Of a DNA stretch of 64,000 bases, positions 19,393 through 28,476 are shown piece after piece. Numbering within the stretch: position 1 is the first letter of the stretch; every line of letters begins with the position of its first letter. The position numbers were made by a program, and so were the translations under genes. The notes under the pieces are model-generated. The model did no database searches. It saw only the letters and a list, made by a program, of their open reading frames with translations, and was not told the origin of the DNA. This DNA comes from Kaistia geumhonensis (lineage in GTDB: Bacteria > Pseudomonadota > Alphaproteobacteria > Rhizobiales > Kaistiaceae), in assembly GCF_030815145.1 (NCBI RefSeq), contig NZ_JAUSWJ010000001.1, positions 3,772,501 through 3,836,500 of the forward strand. The letters are read 5' to 3'.

Positions 19393-19680
19393 GAAGAGGG
19401 CGGTTATCTGCGGGGTTCGGGAGGCGGCCCTTTGGCCTCTCCCATGGGAAAGGTCGGACCGAAGGTCTGGGTGAGGGCGTGACCTCTTGGGCGACGTAAC
19501 CTCTCACCCTATGCGCTTTCTGCGCGTCCACCTCTCCCTTGGGGAGAGGTGGAGATGACGTATTCCTACCGCCTGGCGTGGTCTCCCGCCGCGGCGGCTC
19601 GCCGCGTGCCCTTGCAGCTTCGGCGCCGCGCCGCATCTTAAGGGTCCAGTCCCAGCCGAGCGCCCCCAGCCGAGAGACCA
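19393..19680. repeat. Intergenic repeat-like element with hairpin
   Basis: The spacer between pepF and the ABC1 kinase gene contains 'ctctcccatgggaaag', 'gggtgaggg', 'cctctcaccct' and a perfect 11-bp hairpin CCACCTCTCCC / GGGAGAGGTGG at 19528-19552. Such CTCTCCC/GGGAGAGG mosaics are common dispersed intergenic elements in this order. A related-looking stretch occurs at 35735-35880. The hairpin may also end pepF transcription. Confidence 0.5.
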
Positions 19681-21033
19681 ATGTCCGATTCCGAACGCAA
19701 CCGTCTCACCGGCCGCCTTTCCCGCTATGCCCGCGTCGGCGTGAATGTGGGGGGCGTCGCGGCGAAGGTCGCGTCGTCGCGTCTGTTCGGCTCCTCGCTC
19801 GACAAGGGCAAGAATGCCGCGGAACTCGCCACGGCGCTCGGCGGCCTCAAGGGTCCGCTGATGAAGGTCGGTCAGATCCTCTCCACCGTGCCCGATCTCG
19901 TTCCGCCGGAATATGCGGCCGAGCTGTCGCAATTGCAGTCGAACGCGCCGCCGATGGGCTGGCCTTTCGTGCGCCGCCGCATGCAGGCCGAACTCGGGCC
20001 GGACTGGGAGAAGCGTTTCGCCTCGTTCGAGCGGCAGCCGGCGGCGGCCGCCTCGCTCGGACAGGTGCACCGTGCGACGGCCAAGGACGGTAAGGCGCTT
20101 GCCGTCAAGCTCCAGTATCCGGACATGCAGTCCGCGGTCGAAGCCGACCTCACCCAGCTCAAGATGCTGTTCTCGGTCTATCGCCGCATCGATTCCTCGA
20201 TCGATACCAGCCAGATCTACGAGGAGATCGGCGCGCGCATCCGCGAGGAGCTCGACTATGGCCGCGAGGCGCGGCATGCGCTGCTCTACAAGATCATGCT
20301 CGACGGGGCGCCGATCGTGCGCGTGCCCGAGGTGGAGCCGAGCCTTTCGACCGGGCGGCTGCTGACGCTGACCTGGCTGGACGGGGGCCGGCTGCTCGAC
20401 TTCCGCGACCGCCCGCTCGACGAGCGCAACCGCATCGCGACCGCGATGTTCACCGCCTGGTGGTCGCCCTTCGCCCATTACGGCGTCATCCATGGCGACC
20501 CGCATCTCGGCAACTACACGGTCTTCGAGGAGGAGGGTGTCGCAGCGGGCATCAACCTGCTCGACTATGGCTGCATCCGCATCTTCCCGCCGTCCTTCGT
20601 CGCCGGCGTGGTGGACCTCTTCCACGGACTGCTCGAGGACGATCGCGCGCGGGTGGTTGGAGCCTATGAGAGCTGGGGCTTCAAGGGTCTCTCCGACGAG
20701 CTGATCGATGCGCTGAATATCTGGGCGCGGTTCATCTATGCGCCGCTGCTCGACGATCGCGTCCGCACCATCGCCGACGGCGTCGCGCCTGCCGAGTATG
20801 GCCGCCGCGAGGCCTTCCGCGTGCATCAGGTGCTCAAGGAAAAGGGGCCGGTCACGGTGCCCCGCGAATTCGTGTTCATGGACCGCGCGGCGATCGGGCT
20901 CGGCGCGGTGTTCCTGCATCTCAAGGCGGAGATGAACTTCCACCGCCTGTTCATGGAAACCCTCGACGGCTTCGACGTCCGCCTCCTCGGCCATCGCCAG
21001 CAGGCGGCGCTCGGCGGCGTCGGCCTCGCCTGA
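19681..21033 (+). CDS. ABC1 family atypical kinase (AarF/UbiB-like)
   Basis: 450 residues. The family motif KxGQ is at residues 62-65 (KVGQ), followed by the alanine-rich nucleotide loop 'AAAASLGQVHRA', the invariant lysine in 'LAVKLQYP', 'IREELDYGREA', the catalytic 'HGDPHLGNYT' and the metal-binding 'LLDYGCIR'. These atypical kinases/ATPases support ubiquinone synthesis or lipid-linked processes. No C-terminal transmembrane pair typical of E. coli UbiB is evident, so it is an ABC1 paralogue rather than clearly UbiB. It stands alone between pepF and the oxidase subunit gene. Confidence 0.9.
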   Translation: MSDSERNRLTGRLSRYARVGVNVGGVAAKVASSRLFGSSLDKGKNAAELATALGGLKGPLMKVGQILSTVPDLVPPEYAAELSQLQSNAPPMGWPFVRRRMQAELGPDWEKRFASFERQPAAAASLGQVHRATAKDGKALAVKLQYPDMQSAVEADLTQLKMLFSVYRRIDSSIDTSQIYEEIGARIREELDYGREARHALLYKIMLDGAPIVRVPEVEPSLSTGRLLTLTWLDGGRLLDFRDRPLDERNRIATAMFTAWWSPFAHYGVIHGDPHLGNYTVFEEEGVAAGINLLDYGCIRIFPPSFVAGVVDLFHGLLEDDRARVVGAYESWGFKGLSDELIDALNIWARFIYAPLLDDRVRTIADGVAPAEYGRREAFRVHQVLKEKGPVTVPREFVFMDRAAIGLGAVFLHLKAEMNFHRLFMETLDGFDVRLLGHRQQAALGGVGLA

Positions 21034-21134
21034 CGCTCCGTCGCGGCGGCGCGTCAGCGTGGCCGATTGCAGGCCATGCCGCTTCTGCGATATAGCCCCG
21101 GTCAGCTGCAATCCGTCACGAGGGAGACGAGCCG

Positions 21135-21260
21135 ATGGCTGACAACGCGATGGACTATCCCGAGCACGAGCGCACCTATGCGTTCTTCACGGCGCTCACC
21201 AAGTGGGGAACCATCGCTGTCGTCGTGATCCTCATCCTGATGGCGTTCTTCCTGCTCTGA
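21135..21260 (+). CDS. aa3-type cytochrome c oxidase subunit IV (small)
   Basis: 41 residues: a short polar N-terminus with 'DYPEHERTYAFF', then one transmembrane helix ('WGTIAVVVILILMAFFLL'). This matches the small bacterial subunit IV of aa3-type oxidases (COX4_pro_2 family), an inner-membrane accessory of complex IV. 'GAGGGAGACGAGCCG' gives a good ribosome binding site before the ATG. It precedes pntAA by 77 bp, a neighbourhood seen often in this order. It may be co-transcribed with the pnt genes. Confidence 0.88.
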   Translation: MADNAMDYPEHERTYAFFTALTKWGTIAVVVILILMAFFLL

Positions 21261-21337
21261 GCATCGACGGGCCGCCTGCCGGCGACCCGATGCAAGGCGG
21301 AGCCCGCGCGGCCTCCGCTCACAGTCGAGGACAATCC

Positions 21338-22492
21338 ATGAAGATCGCTGTTCCCGCGGAGATCGACGGCGGGGAGACGCGTGTCGCGGCGACCCCCGAC
21401 ACGGTCAAGAAGTTCGTGGCGCTCGGCGCCGAGGTCGTTGTCGAGCGCGGCGCGGGCCTCAAATCGCGCATCATCGACGCCGACTATGAGGCCGCCGGAG
21501 CGCGCATCGCGGACGACGCCGCGGCGACGCTCGCCGATGCCGATGTGGTGCTCAAGGTTCGCCGTCCGGGGGCAGCCGAACTGCCGACCTACCGGCGCGG
21601 CGCACTCGTGATCGCGACCATGGATCCCTATGGCCACGAGGACGCGGTGGCGGCGATGGCCGAAGCCGGCGTCTCGGCCTTCGCCATGGAATTCATGCCG
21701 CGCATCACCCGCGCGCAGGTCATGGACGTTCTTTCCAGCCAGGCGAACCTTGCCGGCTACCAGGCGGTGATCGACGCCGCGGCCACCTATGACCGCGCGC
21801 TGCCGATGATGATGACCGCCGCCGGCACCGTGCCGGCCGCCCGCGTCTTCGTCATGGGCGCAGGCGTCGCCGGCCTTCAGGCGATCGCCACCGCCCGCCG
21901 CCTCGGCGCGGTCGTGACCGCCACGGACGTCCGCCCGGCCGCCAAGGAGCAGGTGGAGAGCCTCGGCGCCAAGTTCATCGCCGTCGAGGACGAGGAATTC
22001 CGCCAGGCCGAGACCGCCGCCGGATATGCGAAGCCGATGTCGGCCGAATATCAGGCGAAGCAGGCCGCGCTCGTCGCCGAGCACATCAAGAAGCAGGACA
22101 TCGTCATCACCACGGCGCTCATCCCCGGCCGCGCCGCGCCACGACTGGTCACGGCGGCGATGGTCGCCTCGATGCGTCCCGGCGCCGTGCTCGTCGACCT
22201 CGCCGTGGAGCGGGGCGGCAATGTCGAGGGCAGCGTCGCGGGCGAGGTCGTCGACATCGACGGCCGGCGTATCGTCGGATACCTCAACGTCGCCGGCCGC
22301 ATCCCGGCGACCGCCTCGCAGCTTTACGCCAAGAACCTCGCCGCCTTCCTCGAGACGATGATCGACAAGGCCTCGAAGCAGGTCGCGGTCAACTGGGACG
22401 ACGAGCTGGTGAAGGCGACGCTTCTCACGCGCGACGGCGCCATCGTGCATGCCGCGTTCAAGCCCAAACTCGCCGAGACGGTCCCCGCCTGA
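21338..22492 (+). CDS. pntAA: NAD(P) transhydrogenase subunit alpha, part 1 (domain I)
   Basis: 384 residues covering only the NAD(H)-binding domain I of proton-translocating transhydrogenase. The N-terminus 'MKIAVPAEIDGGETRVAATP' and 'GAGVAGLQAIATARRLGA' with 'ATDVRPAAKEQVESLGA' are diagnostic. The membrane part of alpha is a separate gene (next), the three-gene layout known from Rhodospirillum and rhizobia. The complex transfers hydride from NADH to NADP+ driven by the proton gradient. GTCGAGGACAATCC precedes the ATG. The frame is open upstream to 21203 but overlaps the oxidase subunit gene. Confidence 0.95.
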   Translation: MKIAVPAEIDGGETRVAATPDTVKKFVALGAEVVVERGAGLKSRIIDADYEAAGARIADDAAATLADADVVLKVRRPGAAELPTYRRGALVIATMDPYGHEDAVAAMAEAGVSAFAMEFMPRITRAQVMDVLSSQANLAGYQAVIDAAATYDRALPMMMTAAGTVPAARVFVMGAGVAGLQAIATARRLGAVVTATDVRPAAKEQVESLGAKFIAVEDEEFRQAETAAGYAKPMSAEYQAKQAALVAEHIKKQDIVITTALIPGRAAPRLVTAAMVASMRPGAVLVDLAVERGGNVEGSVAGEVVDIDGRRIVGYLNVAGRIPATASQLYAKNLAAFLETMIDKASKQVAVNWDDELVKATLLTRDGAIVHAAFKPKLAETVPA

Positions 22493-22509
22493 CACAAGGA
22501 GCCATGGCC

Positions 22510-23004
22510 ATGGCCAATCTGACGCCGGAACAGGCGGCGAGCGCCGCGCGGGCCGCTGCCGATGCCGCCACCGCAGCCGCGCAGGCGGCCCAGGAAGCGG
22601 CCGCGGCCGCCCATCAATATGCCGTCCAGGCCGGCGTTCCCGGCGAGGGCGGCCTCGGCGACGCCGCTGCGATGGCGGTGCATGCCGCCTCGGGCGGGGT
22701 CATCGACCCGTTCGTCTTCCGCCTCTCGATCTTCGTCCTCGCGATCTTTGTCGGCTACTACGTGGTCTGGTCGGTGACGCCGGCGCTGCACACGCCGCTG
22801 ATGTCGGTCACCAACGCGATCTCCTCGGTGATCGTGGTCGGCGCGCTGCTCGCCGTCGGCGTGGAGGCCGTCGGCAATTCCACCGGCCATTCGCTCGCGC
22901 AGGGCTTCGGCTTCGTGGGCCTCATCCTCGCCAGCGTGAACATCTTCGGCGGGTTCCTCGTCACCAGCCGCATGCTGGCGATGTACAAGAAAAAGACGAA
23001 GTGA
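22510..23004 (+). CDS. pntAB: NAD(P) transhydrogenase subunit alpha, part 2 (membrane)
   Basis: 164 residues. After an alanine-rich N-terminus (about residues 8-50) come four membrane helices from about residue 70 to 158 ('PFVFRLSIFVLAIFVGYYVV', 'SVIVVGALLAVGVEAVG', 'GFVGLILASVNIFGGFLV', quoted in part). It is the membrane portion (4TM) of the alpha subunit. AAGGAG lies 8 nt before ATG 22510 and only 2 nt before ATG 22504, so the later start is preferred. It sits 17 bp after pntAA and 10 bp before pntB. The Ala-rich head is unusual and may act as a linker. Confidence 0.93.
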   Translation: MANLTPEQAASAARAAADAATAAAQAAQEAAAAAHQYAVQAGVPGEGGLGDAAAMAVHAASGGVIDPFVFRLSIFVLAIFVGYYVVWSVTPALHTPLMSVTNAISSVIVVGALLAVGVEAVGNSTGHSLAQGFGFVGLILASVNIFGGFLVTSRMLAMYKKKTK

Positions 23005-23014
23005 GGACGCCGCG

Positions 23015-24418
23015 ATGACCACAGCCAACGTCACCGCCGTCCTCTATCTCGTTTCCGGCGTCCTGTTCATCATGGCGCTGCGCGGGCTTTCGAGCCCGGC
23101 GACCTCGCGCCAGGGCAATCTCTACGGCATGGTCGGCATGGCCATCGCCATCCTGACCACGCTGGTGCTCGCCGCCCCGAGCAGCGGCCTCGCCTGGACG
23201 CTGATCATTCTCGGCCTCGGCATCGGCGGCGGCATCGGCGCCGTCGTCGCGCGCCGCATCGCCATGACGGCGATGCCGCAGCTCGTCGCCGCCTTCCACA
23301 GCCTTGTCGGCCTCTCGGCCGTCATGGTCGCCGCGGCGGCGCTCTATGCCCCGGCGGCCTTCGGCATCGGCGAGGTCGGCGACATCCATCGCCAGGCGCT
23401 GGTCGAGATGAGCCTCGGCGTCGCCATCGGCGCGATCACCTTCACCGGCTCGGTCATCGCCTTCGCCAAGCTCAACGGCAACATGTCGGGCAAGCCGATC
23501 CTGCTGCCGATGCGCCATCTCATCAACATCGCGCTGGCCGCGCTGCTGGTCCTGCTCGTCGTCGCGCTGGTCGTGACCGGAAGCCCGGTCTGGTTCTGGC
23601 TGGTGGTGATCGTCAGCCTCGTGCTCGGCGGCCTGATCATCATCCCGATCGGCGGCGCCGACATGCCGGTCGTCGTCTCGATGCTCAATTCCTATTCGGG
23701 CTGGGCGGCGGCGGGAATCGGTTTCACGCTCGGCAACACGGCGCTCATCGTCACCGGCGCGCTGGTCGGCTCGTCGGGCGCGATCCTCTCCTACATCATG
23801 TGCAAGGCGATGAACCGCTCGTTCATCTCCGTCATCCTCGGCGGCTTCGGCGGCGAGACGGCGGCGGCGGGCGGCGGCGTGGTCGAGCAGCGGCCGGTCA
23901 AGCAGGGCTCGGCCGACGACGCGGCCTTCATCATGAAGAATGCCTCGAAGGTCATCGTCGTGCCGGGCTACGGCATGGCGGTGGCGCAGGCCCAGCATGC
24001 CGTGCGCGAGATGGCCGACAAGCTCAAGGCGCATGGCGTCGAGGTCAAATACGCCATCCATCCGGTGGCAGGCCGCATGCCGGGCCACATGAACGTGCTG
24101 CTCGCCGAGGCGAACGTTCCCTATGACGAGGTGTTCGAGCTCGAGGACATCAACTCGGAGTTCGCGCAGGCCGACGTCGCCTTCGTCATCGGCGCCAACG
24201 ACGTGACCAACCCGGCCGCCAAGACCGACAAGTCCTCGCCGATCTATGGCATGCCGATCCTCGACGTTGAGAAGGCGGGAACGGTGCTGTTCGTGAAGCG
24301 CGGCATGGGCTCGGGCTATGCCGGAGTCGAGAACGAGCTGTTCTTCAAGGACAACACGATGATGCTCTTCGCCGACGCGAAGAAGATGGTCGAGAGCATC
24401 GTCAAGGCGCTCGACTGA
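23015..24418 (+). CDS. pntB: NAD(P) transhydrogenase subunit beta
   Basis: 467 residues with eight to nine membrane helices (residues 1-260) and a C-terminal NADP(H)-binding domain III (about 290-467). Domain III motifs are 'VPGYGMAVAQAQHAVREM', 'HPVAGRMPGHMNVLLAEA' and 'VIGANDVTNPAA', all standard. It is the last gene of the pnt operon and forms the proton channel with PntAB. Length and layout are normal. Confidence 0.96.
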   Translation: MTTANVTAVLYLVSGVLFIMALRGLSSPATSRQGNLYGMVGMAIAILTTLVLAAPSSGLAWTLIILGLGIGGGIGAVVARRIAMTAMPQLVAAFHSLVGLSAVMVAAAALYAPAAFGIGEVGDIHRQALVEMSLGVAIGAITFTGSVIAFAKLNGNMSGKPILLPMRHLINIALAALLVLLVVALVVTGSPVWFWLVVIVSLVLGGLIIIPIGGADMPVVVSMLNSYSGWAAAGIGFTLGNTALIVTGALVGSSGAILSYIMCKAMNRSFISVILGGFGGETAAAGGGVVEQRPVKQGSADDAAFIMKNASKVIVVPGYGMAVAQAQHAVREMADKLKAHGVEVKYAIHPVAGRMPGHMNVLLAEANVPYDEVFELEDINSEFAQADVAFVIGANDVTNPAAKTDKSSPIYGMPILDVEKAGTVLFVKRGMGSGYAGVENELFFKDNTMMLFADAKKMVESIVKALD

Positions 24419-24435
24419 CACGGCTCTCGACTGAC

Positions 24436-24880
24436 ATGCCGATCGCGGACGGCGAGCCCATTGCCGTCCGCAGGCTGGGAGCGGCGGACTTCGTCGCCTG
24501 CCGCAGACTGAGGCGCGAGTCGGTGACGCTCGCGCCGTTCGCCGTCCTGACGATGCCTTCCTGACGACGCCTCTCGAGAACGCCGCGACCTCCGACGAAG
24601 AGGTGCTGCGGCGCCTCGCCCATGCCTGGCCCTCCGCCGTCTTCGGCGCCAACGAACGCGAGAAGAAGCACCGTCGCGGCACGCTCTGGGGCGTATACGG
24701 CCAGCGGCCCATCGCGGCCGCGGCCTGCGCGTCGACTCGTCCTCGCCGTCATCGACCATGCGGCGAAGCACGCGCGATTTCTCGACGCGGACGTATCGGG
24801 GGAAGGTACCGAGGCGCGGGCGCTCCATGCCGGTCTAGTGGTCACGATGGGCCGGGGCGCCCTGCGGCCGGTCAGCTCAG
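24436..24880 (+). pseudogene. GNAT-family N-acetyltransferase pseudogene
   Basis: Parts of one acetyltransferase appear in two alternating frames. Frame A (from ATG 24436) gives 'EPIAVRRLGAADFVACRRLR' and then stops at 24565. Frame B continues with 'DDAFLTTPLENAATSDEEV', 'AVFGANEREKKHRRGTLWGVY'. Frame A returns with 'RRLVLAVIDHAAKHARFLD' and 'TEARALHAGL'. This order matches the GNAT fold: N-terminal strand, 'GTLWGVYV.PE.RG.G' acetyl-CoA region, then the terminal helix. At least two frameshifts (near 24545 and between 24700 and 24740) and loss of the RGxG loop make it non-functional. Confidence 0.75.
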
Positions 24881-24944
24881 TCGAATTTCTTCGTTTTGCC
24901 GGCAGCTTCATCTATAGTGGCAAAATGAATGGCAAGAGGGTGCC

Positions 24945-26834
24945 ATGAAAACCTTCGACCGCAGAGGACTGATGAAGGGCGGACTCGCAGCCGCGGCCCT
25001 GATGGGCGGGGCTGGACGTGCCTTCGGCGAGACTAGCTCACTTTCGGACCTCGGAACCTCGCTTGTATCGTCGCCAGAGGCGACGATCTACTTGGCGGGC
25101 GAGATTGTTACAATGGATCCCGTTCGTCCGTCGGCCAACGCGGTCGCCGTCGTGAACGGCCGGATCCTCGCGGTCGGTTCGCTCGACGACATGCGGCTCA
25201 TTTTCGGCGATCAGCCGCATCGCATCGACGACAGGTTCGGGGACAAGGTCGTCGTGCCGGGCTTCATCGCACAGCACGATCACCCTGTCCTCGCCGCCCT
25301 GACCATGTCGTCGGAAATCCTCTCCATCGAGGACTGGGTGCTGCCGTCCGGCACGGTCCGCGCCGTCAAGGACAAGCGGGACTTCATCGAGCGCCTGACG
25401 AGGGCTGCGAACGCGCGGAGCGATCCGAACGAGCCGCTCGTGAGCTGGGGCTATCACCCGGCCTTCTACGGCCCGCTGACACGCGAGGACCTGGACGCGG
25501 TCAGTTCCGAGCGCCCCATACTCGTCTGGGCGCGTTCCTGCCACGAGATGATCCTCAACGGCGCGGCCCTTGCCGCCGGCGGCGTGACGCAGGCGGTCGT
25601 GGACGGGTTCGACGATACGTCCCGCAAGCAGTCCAATTTCGACGAGGGGCGGTTCTGGGAGCAGGGGCTGTTCGCCGTCCTGCCGCACATCGCGCCCCTG
25701 GCCGCGACGCCCGAGCGGCTGCGCGCGGGGCTCGAGCTGAGCCGCGACTACATGCACGCCAAGGGGATCACCTTCGGAAACGAGCCCGGCGGGATTCTCT
25801 CAAAGCCTGTGCAGGACGGGGTAAACGCGGTCTTCTCGAGCCCCGACATGCCCTTCCGCTGGTCCTTTATCGTCGATGCCAAGAGCCTCGTCGCCGCCCA
25901 CGACGACGACGCCGAGGTCATCGCCCGGTCGGAGGCGCTTGCCTCCTGGTATGGCGGAATGACGAGCCTCGCGCCGAGGCAAGCCAAGCTCTTCAGCGAT
26001 GGCGCGATCTACTCGCAACTCATGCAGGTGCGCGAGCCCTATCTCGACGACCACCATGGCGAGTGGATGATGGACAAGGCGCTCTTCGAGCGGGCCTTCC
26101 GCATCTATTGGGACGCCGGCTACCAGCTTCATGTTCACGTCAACGGGGATGCCGGACTCGATCGCGTGCTCGACACGCTGGAGGCGAACCTGCGGCGTAA
26201 TCCACGCTACGATCACCGGACCGTGATCGTGCACTTCGCGGTGAGCGCCTTCGAGCAGGTCGAGAGAATCCGCAACCTCGGCGCAATCGTCAGCGGCAAT
26301 CCCTACTACGTCACGGCGCTCGCCGACCAATATGCGGAGGTCGGCCTCGGCCCTGCGCGCGCGGACGCTATGGTGCGCCTCGGAGACCTGTCGCGCGCGG
26401 GCGTGCGCTGGTCCCTGCATTCCGACATGCCGATGGCGCCGGCCGATCCCCTGTTCCTGATGTGGTGCGCTGTCAACCGCGTGACCGCGTCGGGCCGCGT
26501 CGCCGCCCCCGATCAGAGGATCTCGGCGGAGGAGGCTCTGCGCGGCGTGACGATCGAGGCGGCCTACTCGCTGAAGATGGAGAGCGAGATTGGCAGCCTC
26601 GTGCCGGGCAAGCGCGCCAACATGACGATCCTCGACCGGAATCCGCTGGCCGTGGCCCCCATGGAGATCCGTGACATCGCGGTCTGGGGAACCGTGATGG
26701 AAGGTCGCGTGATACCCGGCTCGAAAGGCAAGCGGGATGCCTCGGCAGTGCCCGCGGGTCCCGGGGGGACCGCACCGGCGTTCGACCGGGCGGCGCTGCG
26801 GCACGCGCTGAATGTCGTGCACGCTCATCGCTGA
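24945..26834 (+). CDS. Tat-exported amidohydrolase family protein (YtcJ-like)
   Basis: 629 residues. The N-terminus 'FDRRGLMKGGLAAAALMGG' is a twin-arginine-type signal (RR followed by a hydrophobic stretch), so export in folded form is likely. The rest is an amidohydrolase_3-type fold: a short beta domain ('EATIYLAGEIVTMDP'), the barrel with 'VVPGFIAQHDHPV' as the HxH-like metal site, 'HVHVNGDAG' and 'HSDMPMAPADP', then 'GSLVPGKRANMTILDRNP' at the end. The substrate is unknown. It is flanked by a GNAT pseudogene and an IS630 remnant, so it may have been acquired by transfer. Codon use looks a little less uniform than in its neighbours, a visual impression only. Confidence 0.85.
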   Translation: MKTFDRRGLMKGGLAAAALMGGAGRAFGETSSLSDLGTSLVSSPEATIYLAGEIVTMDPVRPSANAVAVVNGRILAVGSLDDMRLIFGDQPHRIDDRFGDKVVVPGFIAQHDHPVLAALTMSSEILSIEDWVLPSGTVRAVKDKRDFIERLTRAANARSDPNEPLVSWGYHPAFYGPLTREDLDAVSSERPILVWARSCHEMILNGAALAAGGVTQAVVDGFDDTSRKQSNFDEGRFWEQGLFAVLPHIAPLAATPERLRAGLELSRDYMHAKGITFGNEPGGILSKPVQDGVNAVFSSPDMPFRWSFIVDAKSLVAAHDDDAEVIARSEALASWYGGMTSLAPRQAKLFSDGAIYSQLMQVREPYLDDHHGEWMMDKALFERAFRIYWDAGYQLHVHVNGDAGLDRVLDTLEANLRRNPRYDHRTVIVHFAVSAFEQVERIRNLGAIVSGNPYYVTALADQYAEVGLGPARADAMVRLGDLSRAGVRWSLHSDMPMAPADPLFLMWCAVNRVTASGRVAAPDQRISAEEALRGVTIEAAYSLKMESEIGSLVPGKRANMTILDRNPLAVAPMEIRDIAVWGTVMEGRVIPGSKGKRDASAVPAGPGGTAPAFDRAALRHALNVVHAHR

Positions 26835-26841
26835 GCCAGGT

Positions 26842-27259
26842 CGGCCGCAGCCTCCCGGCCGGCGAGGAGCGTCTCCGATCGTCCCGATCCGGCACGAAGC
26901 GAACGCCCCGCCTGACCGAGGCGAACGACTGCTGTCCAGTCCGAGGTTGCCTCATCCAGGTGCCCGAGGTCAGCGTCGTGAGTCGGGCGGCATCGTGTCT
27001 GGCACGCTTGCAGGGCCGCCGGGCCCTGTCGCGCAATAGGCCCTCTGCGCGCGCTCCCATGAACCGTTCCTGCCATCGTCAGATCGTTGGCCGCGCCGGA
27101 CCAGTCGCCGCCATGATGGCGTTCGTCCACGTGCTGTTTGCGCCGGGAAGCGCGATCCGAGCACGCGAAACGAGCTTCTGGCGCGTTGTAGTTGGAGGCG
27201 ATGCGCTGGAGACGGGTTCGGTCTGCGTCACTTACTGGAACGGAGAGTCCGGTACGCAT
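26842..27259 (-). pseudogene. IS630-family transposase pseudogene (N-terminal part)
   Basis: On the minus strand an ATG at 27259 opens 'MRTGLSVPVSDADRTRLQRI', then after a one-base shift near 27180 the frame reads 'KLVSRARIALPGANSTWTN', 'AIMAATGPARPTI', a stop where tryptophan is expected, 'RWQERF' and 'AEGLLRDRARRP'. A further shift gives 'DEATSDWTAVVRL'. This is the helix-turn-helix N-terminal region of IS630-type transposases (RLxxI...RARI.L..A...TN.I...TG....T..RWQERF...G..GLLRD...EATHWTA). The DDE catalytic domain is missing. No terminal repeats were identified. Confidence 0.75.
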
Positions 27260-27459
27260 CCTACAAAGTCGCACGGCGCGAAGGGGCGGAATCTCTAAAA
27301 ACGGCCCCGTCCGTCTCGGTCCCACCACCAGGTTTCGGGCTATACCGCGTCGTGCCAAGCGCGCAGTTCGCCGTGGGTGCCTTCCACGACGATATCCTGA
27401 TCGGACTTCTGTTCGACCGTGCGAGGGCCTGACCCGCACGGCCCGATCGATGGATTCTC
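27260..27459. other. Unassigned spacer beside the IS630 remnant
   Basis: No gene is supported. A minus-strand stretch around 27347-27420 reads 'VEQKSDQDIVVEGTHGELRAW' in part and ends at a stop, which could be the tail of another decayed gene, but no start or family was recognised. Confidence 0.4.
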
Positions 27460-28329
27460 TCAGGTGCCCTGCTGCGGGGCCGTGCGGCGCATGCCGTCGC
27501 GGGCCGGAGCGTAGTTCGGATTGATGATCTGTGCCCGCGCGAAGGCGTCATGCGCCTTTCCGGGTTCGCCGAGCTTCTCGAGCGCGAGACCCTGATAGGT
27601 CCAGCCGAGATAGGACTGCTTGTCCTTGCGCACCGCGATGTTGAAGTCGTCCAGCGCCGCCTTGTAGTCGCCGATCGCGAGATAGGAGAGGCCGCGCGAG
27701 AGATAGGGGTCGATCTGGTTTGGCGCGTAGGTGGTCGCGGCCGTCAGGTCCGAGATCGCGTCGTCGTGGCGGTTCTGGCTCTGATAGATCAGGGCGCGGT
27801 TGTAATAGCCCTTCGGATCGTTCGGCTCGAGCTGGACCGCCTTGGTGAGATCGGCGAGGGCGAGGTCGACCTGACCCTGCGAACGATAGAGATTGGCGCG
27901 CCCGACATAGGCGTCGCTGTAGTTCGGATTGATCTGGAGAGCGGTGTTGTAGTCGGCGAGGGCCTGCTGGTCCTGCTTCAGCCGGCGCTCGACCAGCGCG
28001 CGGTTGGCATAGGCCTGATAGAAGTTCGGATTGAGCTGGATGGCCTTGTTGAAGTCGGCCATCGCGTCCTGATACTTGCCGGCGCGGCCGAAGGCGGTGC
28101 CGCGGACATTGTAGGCCGAGGCATCGGTGGGGTTCTGGCCGACGACATCGCTGAGCGAGGCGATGTTGGTCGGCGAGGCCGTCGCCGGGTCGATCCCCGC
28201 TTCCGGTCCGCCCATGCCCGTCGAGGACTGGCATGCCGCGAGCGCCAGCGCGAAGAGGCCGGCCGAGGCGAGGCTCGCCCCGCGCACGAGGCTGGTCTTC
28301 GAGGTAACCGTCGGCGTCAAGAGGCTCAT
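27460..28329 (-). CDS. TPR-repeat lipoprotein
   Basis: 289 residues from ATG 28329, which has GAAAGGAT upstream. The signal peptide ends with the lipobox LALAAC (cysteine near residue 38), so the protein should be lipid-anchored in the envelope. Residues 70-275 form about six TPR units with the classic 'A..DFNKAIQLNPNF..AY.NRA' pattern repeated. It is probably a scaffold of the outer membrane or periplasm. It resembles NlpI-like TPR lipoproteins in layout, but that name cannot be assigned. It is downstream of rpsU on the same strand, with a 147-bp gap. Confidence 0.88.
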   Translation of the reverse strand: MSLLTPTVTSKTSLVRGASLASAGLFALALAACQSSTGMGGPEAGIDPATASPTNIASLSDVVGQNPTDASAYNVRGTAFGRAGKYQDAMADFNKAIQLNPNFYQAYANRALVERRLKQDQQALADYNTALQINPNYSDAYVGRANLYRSQGQVDLALADLTKAVQLEPNDPKGYYNRALIYQSQNRHDDAISDLTAATTYAPNQIDPYLSRGLSYLAIGDYKAALDDFNIAVRKDKQSYLGWTYQGLALEKLGEPGKAHDAFARAQIINPNYAPARDGMRRTAPQQGT

Positions 28330-28476
28330 CCGGATATCCTTTCGGCCGCGCTGTCGCGGAGCAGAAAACAGAACAAGGGCAACGGGCACCGCAGCGGCGG
28401 GCTCGTTACCCTCGATCAACAGATAGGGCGCAGCAAGTGGCCGGACATCTCCGGCCGCCGATCACGCCGACGCGGC

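Noticed and set aside
26812-27298. Plus-strand frames between the amidohydrolase and TPR lipoprotein genes
   Set aside because: They are antisense to the IS630 remnant and show no family pattern or ribosome binding site.
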